NCBI RefSeq assembly: GCF_000621205.1 | Contig: NZ_KK211232.1 | Coordinates: 139,341 to 203,340 of the forward strand | Source of the DNA: Halotalea alkalilenta DSM 17697 | GTDB taxonomy: Bacteria > Pseudomonadota > Gammaproteobacteria > Pseudomonadales > Halomonadaceae | DNA length: 64,000 bases | Direction of reading: 5' to 3' | In this document: positions 16,076-24,402 of the stretch, one piece after another | Layout: every line of letters starts with the position of its first letter | Position numbering within the stretch: the stretch's first letter is position 1 | Notes under the pieces: model-generated | The model's input: the letters and a program-made list of their open reading frames with translations, nothing else | Database searches by the model: none | Told to the model about the DNA's origin: nothing | Position numbers and translations under genes: made by a program

Positions 16076-16984
16076 ATGATGAGGATCGCCCTCTTTCTCG
16101 CTACCAACCTGGCGGTCGTACTGGTCGCGAGCATCACCCTGAGACTGCTTGGCGTCGACGCCTATCTCTACCAGGCGACCGGCGCCGATCCGATGAGCCT
16201 GCTGATCGTCTGCTTCGTGTTCGGCATGGTCGGCTCGATCATCTCGCTGTTCATGTCGAAGACCATGGCCAAGATGAGCACCGGCACCCAGATCATCGAG
16301 CAGCCGCGCAATTCGCAGGAGCAGTGGCTGCTCGACACCGTCGCCGAGCTCGCCCGCGACGCGGGGATCAAGATGCCCGACGTCGGGATCTTCCCCGCCC
16401 AGCAGTCCAACGCCTTCGCCACCGGCTGGAACCGCAACGATGCACTGGTCGCGGTGTCCGCCGGGCTGATGCAGCAGATGCGCCCGGAGGAAGTCCGCGC
16501 GGTGCTGGCCCACGAGATCGGCCACGTCGCCAACGGCGACATGGTCACCCTGACCCTGATCCAGGGCGTGGTGAACACCTTCGTGATGTTCTTCGCCCGG
16601 ATCGTCGCCCAAGCGATCAACGCCTTCCTGAGCCGCGGCAGCGATAACGGCAACGCGCTCGGTTTCATGGGCTACTTCGTCGTCGTTACCGTGCTCGAGA
16701 TCGTCTTCGGCATTCTCGCCAGCATGATCGTCGCCTGGTTCTCGCGCTGGCGCGAATACCGCGCCGATGCCGCCGGTGCACGACTCGCCGGCAGCGGTGC
16801 GATGATCAATGCGCTCTCCCGGCTCAAGGCGGAAACCCAGCTTCCCGACCAGATGCCGGCATCGATGACCGCGATGGCGATCACCCAGGGCCAGACCCGA
16901 CAGCTGCTGCAGAAGCTGTTCGCCAGCCACCCGCCGCTGGACGACCGCATCCGCGCGCTGAAGGAAGCCGCCTACCGTCAGTGA
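16076..16984 (+). CDS. htpX: Membrane zinc metalloprotease HtpX
   Basis: Heat-shock M48 peptidase of the inner membrane that degrades misfolded membrane proteins together with FtsH. 302 residues. Two N-terminal membrane segments (about residues 4-24 and 40-60) precede the cytoplasmic active site HEIGH (near residue 143), with the third zinc ligand in EYRADAAGA. Two further hydrophobic segments lie between about 160 and 225. GGAGAC precedes a double ATG (16076 and 16079). A sigma-32-like promoter is seen at 15938-15964. A hairpin of the repeat element at 17033 lies about 50 bases after the stop and may serve as its terminator. Confidence 0.95.
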   Translation: MMRIALFLATNLAVVLVASITLRLLGVDAYLYQATGADPMSLLIVCFVFGMVGSIISLFMSKTMAKMSTGTQIIEQPRNSQEQWLLDTVAELARDAGIKMPDVGIFPAQQSNAFATGWNRNDALVAVSAGLMQQMRPEEVRAVLAHEIGHVANGDMVTLTLIQGVVNTFVMFFARIVAQAINAFLSRGSDNGNALGFMGYFVVVTVLEIVFGILASMIVAWFSRWREYRADAAGARLAGSGAMINALSRLKAETQLPDQMPASMTAMAITQGQTRQLLQKLFASHPPLDDRIRALKEAAYRQ

Positions 16985-17030
16985 ACCTCGCATCATCACT
17001 GTCGACGTGATGCAGTCCACTCGCCAAAGA

Positions 17031-17407
17031 AAGCGCGGCCCCCGAGGGCCGCGCCAGATTAATGACAAACCCCTTTTGACCCAGCGACGCTCTCGATCCT
17101 GGCGAGTCGAGAACCGTTTGGGTCCTAACGCACCTCTTGCTCGCTTAGATGCGAGGGGCGGTCCCCTCGCGCTCCCCCTGAAAGGGGACGCGCCGCCACG
17201 AGATCGCGAAATCCTGGCCGATCAATCGCTTGCCCTCGGGTCGGCGCGCATGGACATCCCTGTCCGGGCGCGCCTTTTGCGACATCCATGTCGCAAACCC
17301 CGGTGCAATCGATTGCCGGCCAGCGCGCTCTCGGAGGCGGCTGGAAGCCATCGTGGCATCTTCAAATACTTTGTCAGCAGTCTGGCGCGGCCCTCGGGGC
17401 CGCGCTT
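17031..17407. repeat. MITE-like element with 38-bp imperfect inverted ends
   Basis: The left end (17031-17069) and the reverse complement of the right end (17370-17407) both read AAGCGCGGCCCC(C)GAGGG and CCGCGCCAGA followed by TTAATGACAAA or CTGCTGACAAA. Each end therefore has a GC-rich hairpin outside and a TGACAAA motif inside. The interior has no gene but several palindromes: a GCGAGGGG hairpin near 17151, GGCGCGC..GGACA..TGTCC..GCGCGCC followed by TTTT near 17244, and GCGACATCCATGTCGC near 17279. The right end shares 16 exact bases with the IS end at 63673-63688. Alternatively these could be two facing terminators. This accounts for the gene-free stretch 16985-17474. Confidence 0.5.
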
Positions 17408-17474
17408 CTGTTAGGCAATGAGGTGAGAATTCATCCACTTGGTCATGGCCGTTTCGGTGGCTCGCGCTGAATCA

Positions 17475-18848
17475 TTAGCGAGCACTAGGCTCCAGCGTAG
17501 GCAGCGGCGGCAGCGAGGCTTGGTACGCCTCGATATCGCTGAGCAGCAGCCTGGCCTGGGTACCCCATCCGCCGACCAGGACATCGTCCTTGCCGTCGCC
17601 GTCGAGATCGCCTTTGCCCATGCTCCAGCTACGGCCGACCGTCACGCCGGGCACCACGGACGAGGTCACATCGGTGAAATTCCCCTCGCCGTCGTTCTGC
17701 CATGCCCGGAGCTGCTGCGGTACGAAGCCAGGCACCTGTATCGCGCCGACCAGCAGGTCCGGCGCGCCATCGCCATTGAAGTCGACCACGGTGCCCGCCC
17801 AGCTGGAGAAGGTGTGGGAAGGCAGACGGCTCTCGGTCTCGTCGCGGAAGCGGCCGTTGCCGTCGTTGATCAAAAGCCGGGTCTGCGGATCCTTGATCCA
17901 ACCGAAGTTGTTGCTGGTGATGTTGAAGAAAACGATGTCCTGGTGACCATCACCATTCGCATCGAAGACGTGCACCTCCCGAGTCTCCATCGGCACGCGC
18001 AGATCGAGCCTGTCGGATTCATCGGTGAAGCGACCGGTTCCGTCGTTGATCAATAGCCGGTTCGGAAACGCCGGGCTGGCAAGCACGATGTCGAGATGAC
18101 CGTCGCCATTCACATCCGCGAGTGCGACACCCTCCGTCTGGTCGTTGGCCAACGGCAGATTCGTCTGCGTGGCATCGATGAAGTGCCCGGGCCGCTCGGG
18201 ATCATTGAGGAACAGCAGGTTCCTGGCGGAAAGGATCGGCGCATCCGGCGTATGGCCGGTCTCGCCGGTGCTGCCGATGAAGATGTCCGGAAGGCCATCG
18301 CCGTTCAGGTCACCGGTCGCCACAGCATTGCCCTGACTGGTGGCCGGCAGACGGTCGCTCGCGTCGATGAAGCCGCCCTTGCCATCGCCGAGGAACAGCT
18401 GGTGAACCTCATCGGATTCGGCCACGAAGACCACGTCCATATTGCCGTCGCCATCGAAATCCGCCGCGCGGACATGTTCGCTGTCGTGAATCTCCTTGCC
18501 GAACGCATCCGGCACATAGGTAAGCTTGCCGGTGCCGTCGTTGAGGTACAGGCGATTGACGCCGTACTCGACGGAGATCACCACATCCAGGTCGCCGTCG
18601 TGATCGACGTCCAAAAAGACCGAATCGGTGGCATGCAGGCTCGGGGCGATCGGTACGTTGGGAGCGGTCGCGTCGACGAAAGCAGAAGAAGGCGCCTCAG
18701 GAATCAGCACGAATGCGTCGGTTGCGGGGTCTCGAACCGAGCCGTCGGCGCTGGTGGTGGCGTTGGTGGCGGCGCACCCCGTGATTGTGGTCGCCAGCAT
18801 CATGACGAATGATGACGTCGCAACTCGGTACTTCGCTGGTTTTTCCAT
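17475..18848 (-). CDS. FG-GAP/VCBS-repeat lipoprotein
   Basis: Exported protein of 457 residues with a lipoprotein signal (MEKPAKYRVATSSFVMMLATTITGC, lipobox ITGC near residue 25). It has seven calcium-binding loops of the form DxDGDGxxD: DVDHDGDLD, DFDGDGNMD, DLNGDGLPD, DVNGDGHLD, DANGDGHQD, DFNGDGAPD and DLDGDGKDD. The repeats are evenly spaced, as in a seven-bladed FG-GAP beta-propeller of the integrin alpha type. The start is the ATG at 18848, because an upstream in-frame start at 18935 would destroy the signal peptide. It is divergent from a LysR regulator with a palindrome between them, which suggests control by that protein. The ligand and role are unknown. Confidence 0.85.
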   Translation of the reverse strand: MEKPAKYRVATSSFVMMLATTITGCAATNATTSADGSVRDPATDAFVLIPEAPSSAFVDATAPNVPIAPSLHATDSVFLDVDHDGDLDVVISVEYGVNRLYLNDGTGKLTYVPDAFGKEIHDSEHVRAADFDGDGNMDVVFVAESDEVHQLFLGDGKGGFIDASDRLPATSQGNAVATGDLNGDGLPDIFIGSTGETGHTPDAPILSARNLLFLNDPERPGHFIDATQTNLPLANDQTEGVALADVNGDGHLDIVLASPAFPNRLLINDGTGRFTDESDRLDLRVPMETREVHVFDANGDGHQDIVFFNITSNNFGWIKDPQTRLLINDGNGRFRDETESRLPSHTFSSWAGTVVDFNGDGAPDLLVGAIQVPGFVPQQLRAWQNDGEGNFTDVTSSVVPGVTVGRSWSMGKGDLDGDGKDDVLVGGWGTQARLLLSDIEAYQASLPPLPTLEPSAR

Positions 18849-18933
18849 ATCCGGGCCCCATGAAACTTGTGTGTGACCTTGGACCTTAGCGGAGGAATGG
18901 TCATGTACATAGAGGCGCAGCGAACTTGAACCC

Positions 18934-18948
18934 ATGACGATACGTCAT
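18934..18948. promoter_or_regulatory. LysR-type operator candidate in divergent promoter region
   Basis: ATGACG-ATA-CGTCAT is a perfect 15-base palindrome that also contains the T-N11-A core of LysR-type binding sites (T 18935, A 18947). It lies 57 bases before the LysR start and 86 bases before the lipoprotein start, in the shared intergenic region. Confidence 0.6.
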
Positions 18949-19004
18949 CAATAATCGCGCGAGAGATCCGCTCGAACGCAGCAAGCAGCCAAGGAATCCC
19001 GGTG

Positions 19005-19928
19005 ATGCAAGATGAGTTGGGCGCACTCGCCGCCTTCGTGGCGGTGGCTGAGGCGAAGAGCTTCACCCGTGCAGCCGGCAAGCTGGGCGCCTCCCAGTCA
19101 GCGCTGAGCCACAAGATCAGGCGGCTGGAGGGGCGCCTCGGCGTTAAGCTACTGACAAGAACCACGCGCAGCGTGGCGCCCACCGAGGCCGGAGGCAAGC
19201 TGCTCAAGACGCTGGTGCCTGCCCTCGAGGGCATCAGAGAGGAGCTGGCATCGCTCACCGACGATGCCGATGTACCGTCCGGGACCATTCGCATCACGAC
19301 GGCGGATCACGCAGCGGAAACCCTGGCCTGGCCGGTGCTCAAGCGCGTGCTGCGACATCATCCGAATATCGCCGTCGAACTCGATGTCGAGAATGGATTC
19401 GTGGATATCGTCGCCGAAGGCTACAACGCTGGCATAAGGCTCGGCGCGAACGTGGCGAAGGACATGATCGCCGTGCCGATAGGCCCGCCGCAGAGGGTGG
19501 TGGTGGTCGGCTCTCCGGCATACCTGGCCGAGCGATCGGAACCCGTGGTTCCCGCGGATCTCGCCGCGCATCGCTGCATCAATCGCAGGCTGCCGACATT
19601 GGGCGGCTCTCCGGCGTGGGAATTCGCGAAGAACGGGCGCCAGGTCAAGGTGCGAACGTCGGGCCAACTCTCGACCAACCGCCCCGAATTGATCGTGGAT
19701 GCCGCCGTCGAGGGATTCGGCCTGGCCCTGCTGCTCGAATCGCAGGCTCTTTCGCTGGTCGAGACCGGCGCGCTGGTCCGCGTGTTGGAGGACTGGTGTC
19801 CCTCGCTGCCCGGCTACCACCTCTACTATCCCGTGAGCCGCCAAGTCACGCCAGCCTTTCAAATCGTGATCGATGCGTTGAGATACGAGCCATCGCGCAT
19901 GCAGGCTCCCGGCAGCTCGAACGGATGA
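19005..19928 (+). CDS. LysR-family transcriptional regulator
   Basis: 307-residue regulator. Residues 3-62 form the winged helix-turn-helix (LGALAAFVAVAEAKSFTRAAGKLGASQSALSHKIRRLE, split here as family positions), with the linker helix and wing RTTRSVAPTEAG. The rest is a substrate-binding-like effector domain. The divergent neighbour is the FG-GAP lipoprotein, the likely target. AAGGAA at 18991 is 8 bases from the ATG at 19005; a GTG just upstream (19002) would add one residue. The effector cannot be predicted. Sequence style (RTTRSVAPTEAG, PAYLAERSEP) is that of the large CrgA/YafC-like subgroup. Confidence 0.92.
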   Translation: MQDELGALAAFVAVAEAKSFTRAAGKLGASQSALSHKIRRLEGRLGVKLLTRTTRSVAPTEAGGKLLKTLVPALEGIREELASLTDDADVPSGTIRITTADHAAETLAWPVLKRVLRHHPNIAVELDVENGFVDIVAEGYNAGIRLGANVAKDMIAVPIGPPQRVVVVGSPAYLAERSEPVVPADLAAHRCINRRLPTLGGSPAWEFAKNGRQVKVRTSGQLSTNRPELIVDAAVEGFGLALLLESQALSLVETGALVRVLEDWCPSLPGYHLYYPVSRQVTPAFQIVIDALRYEPSRMQAPGSSNG

Positions 19929-19992
19929 AAGACCTCCGCCGCCTCTTTCTCGACGGGACGGTTTGGTTTGTAATGCCCCGTCGAGGAGCCAC

Positions 19993-20292
19993 ATGGGCAG
20001 GAGAAATACATTGATCATTCGCTGGGAAAGCGAACATGACTATGTCCTGGTGCATCTGCACCAGGACATGTTCGGCGATTGGATCGTCAGCCGCGCCTGG
20101 GGCCAGATCGGTACCCAGTTCGGCGGGCTCAAGCACATGCTCGCCGAGGACCGCGCCCAGGCCCAGACCTGGATCGACGACATCGCCCACATCCAGGCGT
20201 CGCGCGGACTGCGCAAGGTGCTCGAAGCGAGCGACGACAGCCGGGAAGGCCGTGAGGAGATCCGCCAGCTGTCGCTGCTCGACGGTTGCTGA
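19993..20292 (+). CDS. WGR-domain small protein
   Basis: A 99-residue protein consisting of little more than a WGR-like domain: LIIRWESEHDYVLVHLHQDMFGDWIVSRAWGQIG has the beta-strand pattern and the WG(Q) turn, followed by a helical segment (AEDRAQAQTWIDDIAHIQASRG). WGR domains occur in PARP-type and MolR-like proteins and bind nucleic acid ends; the function of free-standing bacterial copies is not known. GGAGCC precedes the ATG at 19993; an in-frame start at 19963 lacks a site. It follows the LysR gene in the same direction after 64 bases and converges on rlmKL. Confidence 0.65.
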   Translation: MGRRNTLIIRWESEHDYVLVHLHQDMFGDWIVSRAWGQIGTQFGGLKHMLAEDRAQAQTWIDDIAHIQASRGLRKVLEASDDSREGREEIRQLSLLDGC

Positions 20293-20328
20293 ACCGGCCG
20301 CTCGACCGACGCCATCGGCACCGCGCGG

Positions 20329-22506
20329 CTACTGCCGCAGGCGGATCAGGTAGGCGTGATGGATCTCAGGGCGGCGCTGGAAGTCGGGGTCGAGGGTCGC
20401 ACGACTGATCTCTTCGACCTCGAAGCGCTGCTCGAGCCCCGGATCGAGCACGAAGCGTCGCTGGTTGTTGGAGAACAGCAGCGTGCCGCTCGGCGCCAAG
20501 CGCGCCATCGCCGCCTCCACCAGGCGCGGATGATCGCGCTGCACATCGAGGGTAGCGCTCATCTTCTTCGAGTTCGAGAAGGTCGGCGGATCGAGGAAGA
20601 TCAGGTCGAAGTAGCCGCGCTCACGCCCGAGCCACTCGATGCAGTCGGCACGCTCGAGCCGGTGCCGGCGAAGGTCGAGCTTATTGAGGCGGAAATTGTC
20701 CTGCGCCCACTCGAGGTAGGTGTTCGACATATCGACGCTGACGCTCTCACGTGCGCCCCCGAGCGCCGCATGCACGGTGGCCGAGGCGGTGTAGCAGAAC
20801 AGATTCAGGAAGCGCTTGCCCGCGACCATCTCCCTCAGCCGCCTGCGCACCGGGCGATGATCGAGGAACAGACCGGTATCGAGATAGTCGCGCAGGTTGA
20901 CCCACAGCTTGGCGCCCTCCTCCTCGACCTGCAGGCGCTCCTTGGAGTCGCTCTGGCGCTGATACTGCGCCTTGCCGCTCTGGCGCTGGCGACGCTTGAG
21001 ATAGATCCGGTCAGACGCGACGCCCAAGACCTCGGGCAGTATGCCGAGCGCCTCCATCAGCCGGCGCTCGGCGTGGCTCGGATCGATCGAGCGCGGCGGG
21101 GCGTACTCCTGCACATGCACCCGCCCGGCGTAGATGTCGATCGCCAGCGCGTACTCCGGCATGTCGGCGTCGTACAGCCGATAGCAGCTCACACCGCTGC
21201 GCTTGAGCCACTTGGCCAGCCGCTTGCGGTTCTTCTCCAGCCGGTTGGCGAACATTCTCGCGCCTTCGCTCGGCCCGCGCGGCTCATCCTCGCCTTCGGC
21301 ATTCGACCTGCGCCGTTCGTCCCCGCCCGCGTATACGTCGATCAGCAGCAGCTTGCACTCGAGCTGGCCGTTGCGCAGCGCATACTGCTTGTGGGCCTTG
21401 AGCCCGGTACGATGCCCAAGCTCGGGATTGCCGGTGAAAAGCGCCAGCCGCCAGCCGGGGAACTGGCTGCGCATCCGTTCACCGATCGCCGCATAGAGCG
21501 GGATCAACGCAGGGATATCGCCGATCCGTTCGCCATAGGGCGGGTTGGTGATCACCAGCCCCTGGGCCTCGCCGGCGGGGGCTTCGAGCCGCGCGACATC
21601 GCCGCGCGCGAGCGTAAGCCAAGCGTCTACCCCGGCGCGACGGGCGTTGGCGCCGGCCGCCTCGATCGCCAGGGCGTCGGCGTCCTGGCCGATGAACGAA
21701 CTGCGCAGCCGCACGCGGCCCTGGCTGGCACGCTGCTGGGCCTCCTCGAGCACCTGGCGCCAGACAGCATCATCGTGGCCCAGCCAACCATGGAAGCCGA
21801 AGCGCGCGCGCTTGAGGTTGGGGGCCATGTCGGCAGCGATCAATGCGCCTTCGATCAAGAGCGTCCCCGAACCGCACAGCGGGTCGATCAGCATCTCGCC
21901 ACGCGCCGCGCGCTCGGGCCAGCCGGCGCGAATCAGCAAGGCGGCGGCGAGGTTCTCCTTCAGCGGCGCCTTGCCGCCCTCGCGTCGGTAGCCGCGCAGG
22001 TGCAGGCTGTCGCCGGATAGATCGATCCCGAGCGTCAGCCGGCCGCGATGCAGGTGAGCGTAGATCCGAAGGCTAGGCTGCTCGAGATCGACCGCTGGAC
22101 GCGGCGCGCCGCTGGCGACCATCCGCTCGACCACCGCGTCCTTGATCGTCTGGGCGCCGAACCGGGTATGCCGGATGCCTTCCGAATGGCCGTGGAAGTC
22201 GACCCTGAGCGTGCCGCCCGGGGCGAGATGCGCTGCCCAATCGATCCCACGGGCGACGTCGAGCAGCGTCTCGGCGCTCTCCACCCCTTCGACCTGGCAC
22301 AGCCTCAGGATCACCCGGTTGGCCAGACGCGACCACAGGCATGCGCGATAGAGGGCGGCGAGATCCGCCTCGCCACCGACACCGGCGACGGTGGTCGAAC
22401 CCACCTCCATGCCAAGGGCACCGAGTTCGTCGGAAAGCAGTTGCTCCAGGCCTCGCGGACAGGTGGCGAGGAATGGATAAGTGGTGGAGCTGGTCGAAGA
22501 AATCAT
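20329..22506 (-). CDS. rlmL: Bifunctional 23S rRNA methyltransferase RlmKL
   Basis: Fused enzyme that makes m2G2445 (RlmL half) and m7G2069 (RlmK half) in 23S rRNA. 725 residues, against about 702 in E. coli. The N-terminal THUMP-type region opens FLATCPRGLEQLLSDEL. The first methyltransferase has LIDPLCGSGTLLIEGAL and the catalytic NPPYGER (near residue 330). The second has FLNLFCYTASATVHAAL and DPPTFSNSKKM (near 645). A charged linker with RRSNAEGEDEPRGPSEG lies between the halves. The start at 22506 matches the family; an in-frame ATG at 22530 is less likely. It is convergent with the WGR gene. Confidence 0.95.
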   Translation of the reverse strand: MISSTSSTTYPFLATCPRGLEQLLSDELGALGMEVGSTTVAGVGGEADLAALYRACLWSRLANRVILRLCQVEGVESAETLLDVARGIDWAAHLAPGGTLRVDFHGHSEGIRHTRFGAQTIKDAVVERMVASGAPRPAVDLEQPSLRIYAHLHRGRLTLGIDLSGDSLHLRGYRREGGKAPLKENLAAALLIRAGWPERAARGEMLIDPLCGSGTLLIEGALIAADMAPNLKRARFGFHGWLGHDDAVWRQVLEEAQQRASQGRVRLRSSFIGQDADALAIEAAGANARRAGVDAWLTLARGDVARLEAPAGEAQGLVITNPPYGERIGDIPALIPLYAAIGERMRSQFPGWRLALFTGNPELGHRTGLKAHKQYALRNGQLECKLLLIDVYAGGDERRRSNAEGEDEPRGPSEGARMFANRLEKNRKRLAKWLKRSGVSCYRLYDADMPEYALAIDIYAGRVHVQEYAPPRSIDPSHAERRLMEALGILPEVLGVASDRIYLKRRQRQSGKAQYQRQSDSKERLQVEEEGAKLWVNLRDYLDTGLFLDHRPVRRRLREMVAGKRFLNLFCYTASATVHAALGGARESVSVDMSNTYLEWAQDNFRLNKLDLRRHRLERADCIEWLGRERGYFDLIFLDPPTFSNSKKMSATLDVQRDHPRLVEAAMARLAPSGTLLFSNNQRRFVLDPGLEQRFEVEEISRATLDPDFQRRPEIHHAYLIRLRQ

Positions 22507-22877
22507 GATGCCTGCCAGGCGACTTTTCATCGTCGCATAAGGTATGTCGAAAGAATCGTGCGTTGTGGCCCTGAGTCTAAAATGGCGGTCGACACAGGGC
22601 GACGAATGTCATAGAACTGTCAATGTAGCGCTGCGAGACCGAGCCGGGATCACCGCGATGGTGACCAGGCCCCGGAGCGGTAAACCAGGACGACGCATGT
22701 CGCCCTTATCGTCAAGCCTTTGAACTCAGGAGTTCGTAGCAGGATTTTTCGAAGGACTTCACCCATCGACGGCATTCGCCGCCGGTGTTTGCTGACTCCA
22801 GCGCGCTCCAGGCCGCCTTCGTCGCGATGACGCGGCGCTCGGATCGCTCTTCCCATCAAGCAGACATGAGGTTTCCG
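22507..22877. other. Gene-free interval before rmf
   Basis: About 370 bases between the divergent rlmKL and rmf genes. I see no conserved frame here. It must hold both promoters. A stretch near 22644-22680 has facing GC-rich segments (CCGGGATCACCGC / GGTGACCAGG) that could fold, but no clear consensus promoter stands out. Confidence 0.4.
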
Positions 22878-23087
22878 ATGAAAAGACAAAAGCGCGACCC
22901 TTCACAGCAGGCCTTTCTTCGCGGTTACAAAGCAGGCGTTTCCGGCCGGTCACGCGACCTTTGCCGCAGTCGTGACGTCAATCTTCGTGAATCCTGGATG
23001 AGCGGATGGCGCGAAGGCCGTCAGGACCAGTGGTCCGGCATGATAGGCGTTTCAGGCATCCATAAGAATCCCATGGTGCTCGCCTGA
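22878..23087 (+). CDS. rmf: Ribosome modulation factor RMF
   Basis: Small basic protein that dimerises 70S ribosomes into inactive 100S particles in stationary phase. 69 residues, longer than the 55 of E. coli. The opening MKRQKRDPSQQAFLRGYKAG and the later GRSRDLC and SWMSGWREGRQD align with E. coli RMF (MKRQKRD..RGYQAG..GRSKEMC..QWLGGWREA). The extra C-terminal 12 or so residues are not conserved. GAGG lies 7 bases before the ATG at 22878; a longer frame from 22785 has no homology. In E. coli the gene is induced by ppGpp and slow growth. It stands alone. Confidence 0.93.
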   Translation: MKRQKRDPSQQAFLRGYKAGVSGRSRDLCRSRDVNLRESWMSGWREGRQDQWSGMIGVSGIHKNPMVLA

Positions 23088-23306
23088 GCCGAGCGTTTCG
23101 CGCATTTCCTTCGTTCGTTTCATCGCGCCGATGCATCCCGCCCCGATCATCGATGCCTTTACCCGGCGAAGCGCAGTATTCACCGCAACATCATAGATTC
23201 GAAGCGGCGACCGGCGAGTCGCCCACGCTCGTGAAAGGCTTTCTCACGAAGGCCGCGACGGTGTCCGACCGAGACACCCGCTGTAAAGCCCTAGTGGCAA
23301 CCAAAT

Positions 23307-23331
23307 CGAGGCCCGCTCCTGGCGGGCCTCG
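23307..23331 (-). terminator. Probable pyrD terminator
   Basis: CGAGGCCCGC and GCGGGCCTCG form a 10-bp perfect stem with loop TCCTG, six bases beyond the pyrD stop. On the minus strand it is followed by ATTTGGTT, a weak T-tract. Confidence 0.6.
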
Positions 23332-23336
23332 CCTCG

Positions 23337-24335
23337 TCAGGCCAACGCCTGGGCGCATGCCTTGACCAGGCCGGGTCCGCGATAGATCAGCCCCGAGTAG
23401 AGCTGGACCAGGTCTGCGCCGATCCGGCGCTTCTCCAGCGCCCCCGCCGCATCGAACACGCCGCCGACACCGATGATCGGCATCTGCGGCAACCGCTCCC
23501 GCAGCCGCCTGATCACGCGGTTCGCCCCCGCCTCCACAGGCCGGCCCGAGAGCCCGCCCGCCTCGTCACCATGCGTCACGCCCTCCACCGCGGCCCGATC
23601 CAGCGTGGTATTGGTGGCGATCACCGCATCGATCTGATTGTTGGCGAGACAGGCGGCGACCAGATCGACCTCCTCGTCGCTCATGTCGGGGGCGATCTTC
23701 ACCGCCAGCGGCAGCGCCCGCTCGCGGCCGCGGTCGAGCACCGCGCTCTCCTGCTTCAGCGCCGAGAGCAATCCATCGAGCTGCGCGCCGAACTGCAGGC
23801 TGCGCAGCCCCGGGGTATTCGGCGAAGAGATATTGACGGTGACGTAATGGGCATCGGCATGGACCTTGCGCAAGCAGACGAGATAGTCGTCGACCGCGCG
23901 CTCCACCGGGGTGGTCAGGTTCTTGCCGATGTTGATCCCGATCACTCCATCGAAGCGGCTCTTGCGAACCTGCGCCACCAGATGATCGACGCCGGCATTG
24001 TTGAATCCCATCCGGTTGATGATCGCCTCGCGGCTCGGCAGGCGAAACAGCCTCGGCCGGGGATTGCCCTCCTGGGCCAGCGGCGTGACGGTGCCGACCT
24101 CGACGAAACCGAAGCCCAACGCGCCAAGCGCGTCCAGGTGGTCGGCGTTCTTGTCCAACCCGGCGGCGAGACCGACCCGGTTGGGGAAGCGCAGGCCCAT
24201 CAGGGTGACCGGCGACTCGACCCGGTGCGAGCGCAGCAACCCCGCGCGATGGGCCTGGTCGAGCCCCTGGAGCGTCACCTTATGGGCGGTCTCGGGATCG
24301 AGGCGAAAGAGCAGCGAGCGGGCGAGCGCATACAT
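23337..24335 (-). CDS. pyrD: Dihydroorotate dehydrogenase (quinone), class 2
   Basis: Membrane-associated FMN enzyme of pyrimidine synthesis that oxidises dihydroorotate to orotate with ubiquinone. 332 residues. The N-terminal MYALARSLLFRLDPETAHKV is the class 2 membrane-binding helix, VTLMGLRFPNRVGLAAGLDKN binds FMN, NRMGFNN and VNISSPNTPGLR supply substrate contacts and the catalytic serine, and GVGGVFDAAGA is the FMN phosphate loop. The start at 24335 is chosen by homology; in-frame ATGs exist at 24344 and 24365. The upstream neighbour is the MOSC gene in the same direction, 67 bases away. A hairpin follows the stop. Confidence 0.95.
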   Translation of the reverse strand: MYALARSLLFRLDPETAHKVTLQGLDQAHRAGLLRSHRVESPVTLMGLRFPNRVGLAAGLDKNADHLDALGALGFGFVEVGTVTPLAQEGNPRPRLFRLPSREAIINRMGFNNAGVDHLVAQVRKSRFDGVIGINIGKNLTTPVERAVDDYLVCLRKVHADAHYVTVNISSPNTPGLRSLQFGAQLDGLLSALKQESAVLDRGRERALPLAVKIAPDMSDEEVDLVAACLANNQIDAVIATNTTLDRAAVEGVTHGDEAGGLSGRPVEAGANRVIRRLRERLPQMPIIGVGGVFDAAGALEKRRIGADLVQLYSGLIYRGPGLVKACAQALA

Positions 24336-24402
24336 GGGAGGCATTCCAGAAATGAAGACGGGCAAGGGGCGGCGGGCAGTATAGCGGCTGACGCCGCGGC
24401 CG

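Noticed and set aside
17150..17300. CRISPR-like array
   Set aside because: The palindromes here are different from one another and irregularly spaced; there are no repeat-spacer units, and no cas genes are in the window.
20356..22020. 554-codon plus-strand frame
   Set aside because: Fully antisense to rlmKL, which has both methyltransferase motifs; the shadow protein has no family features.
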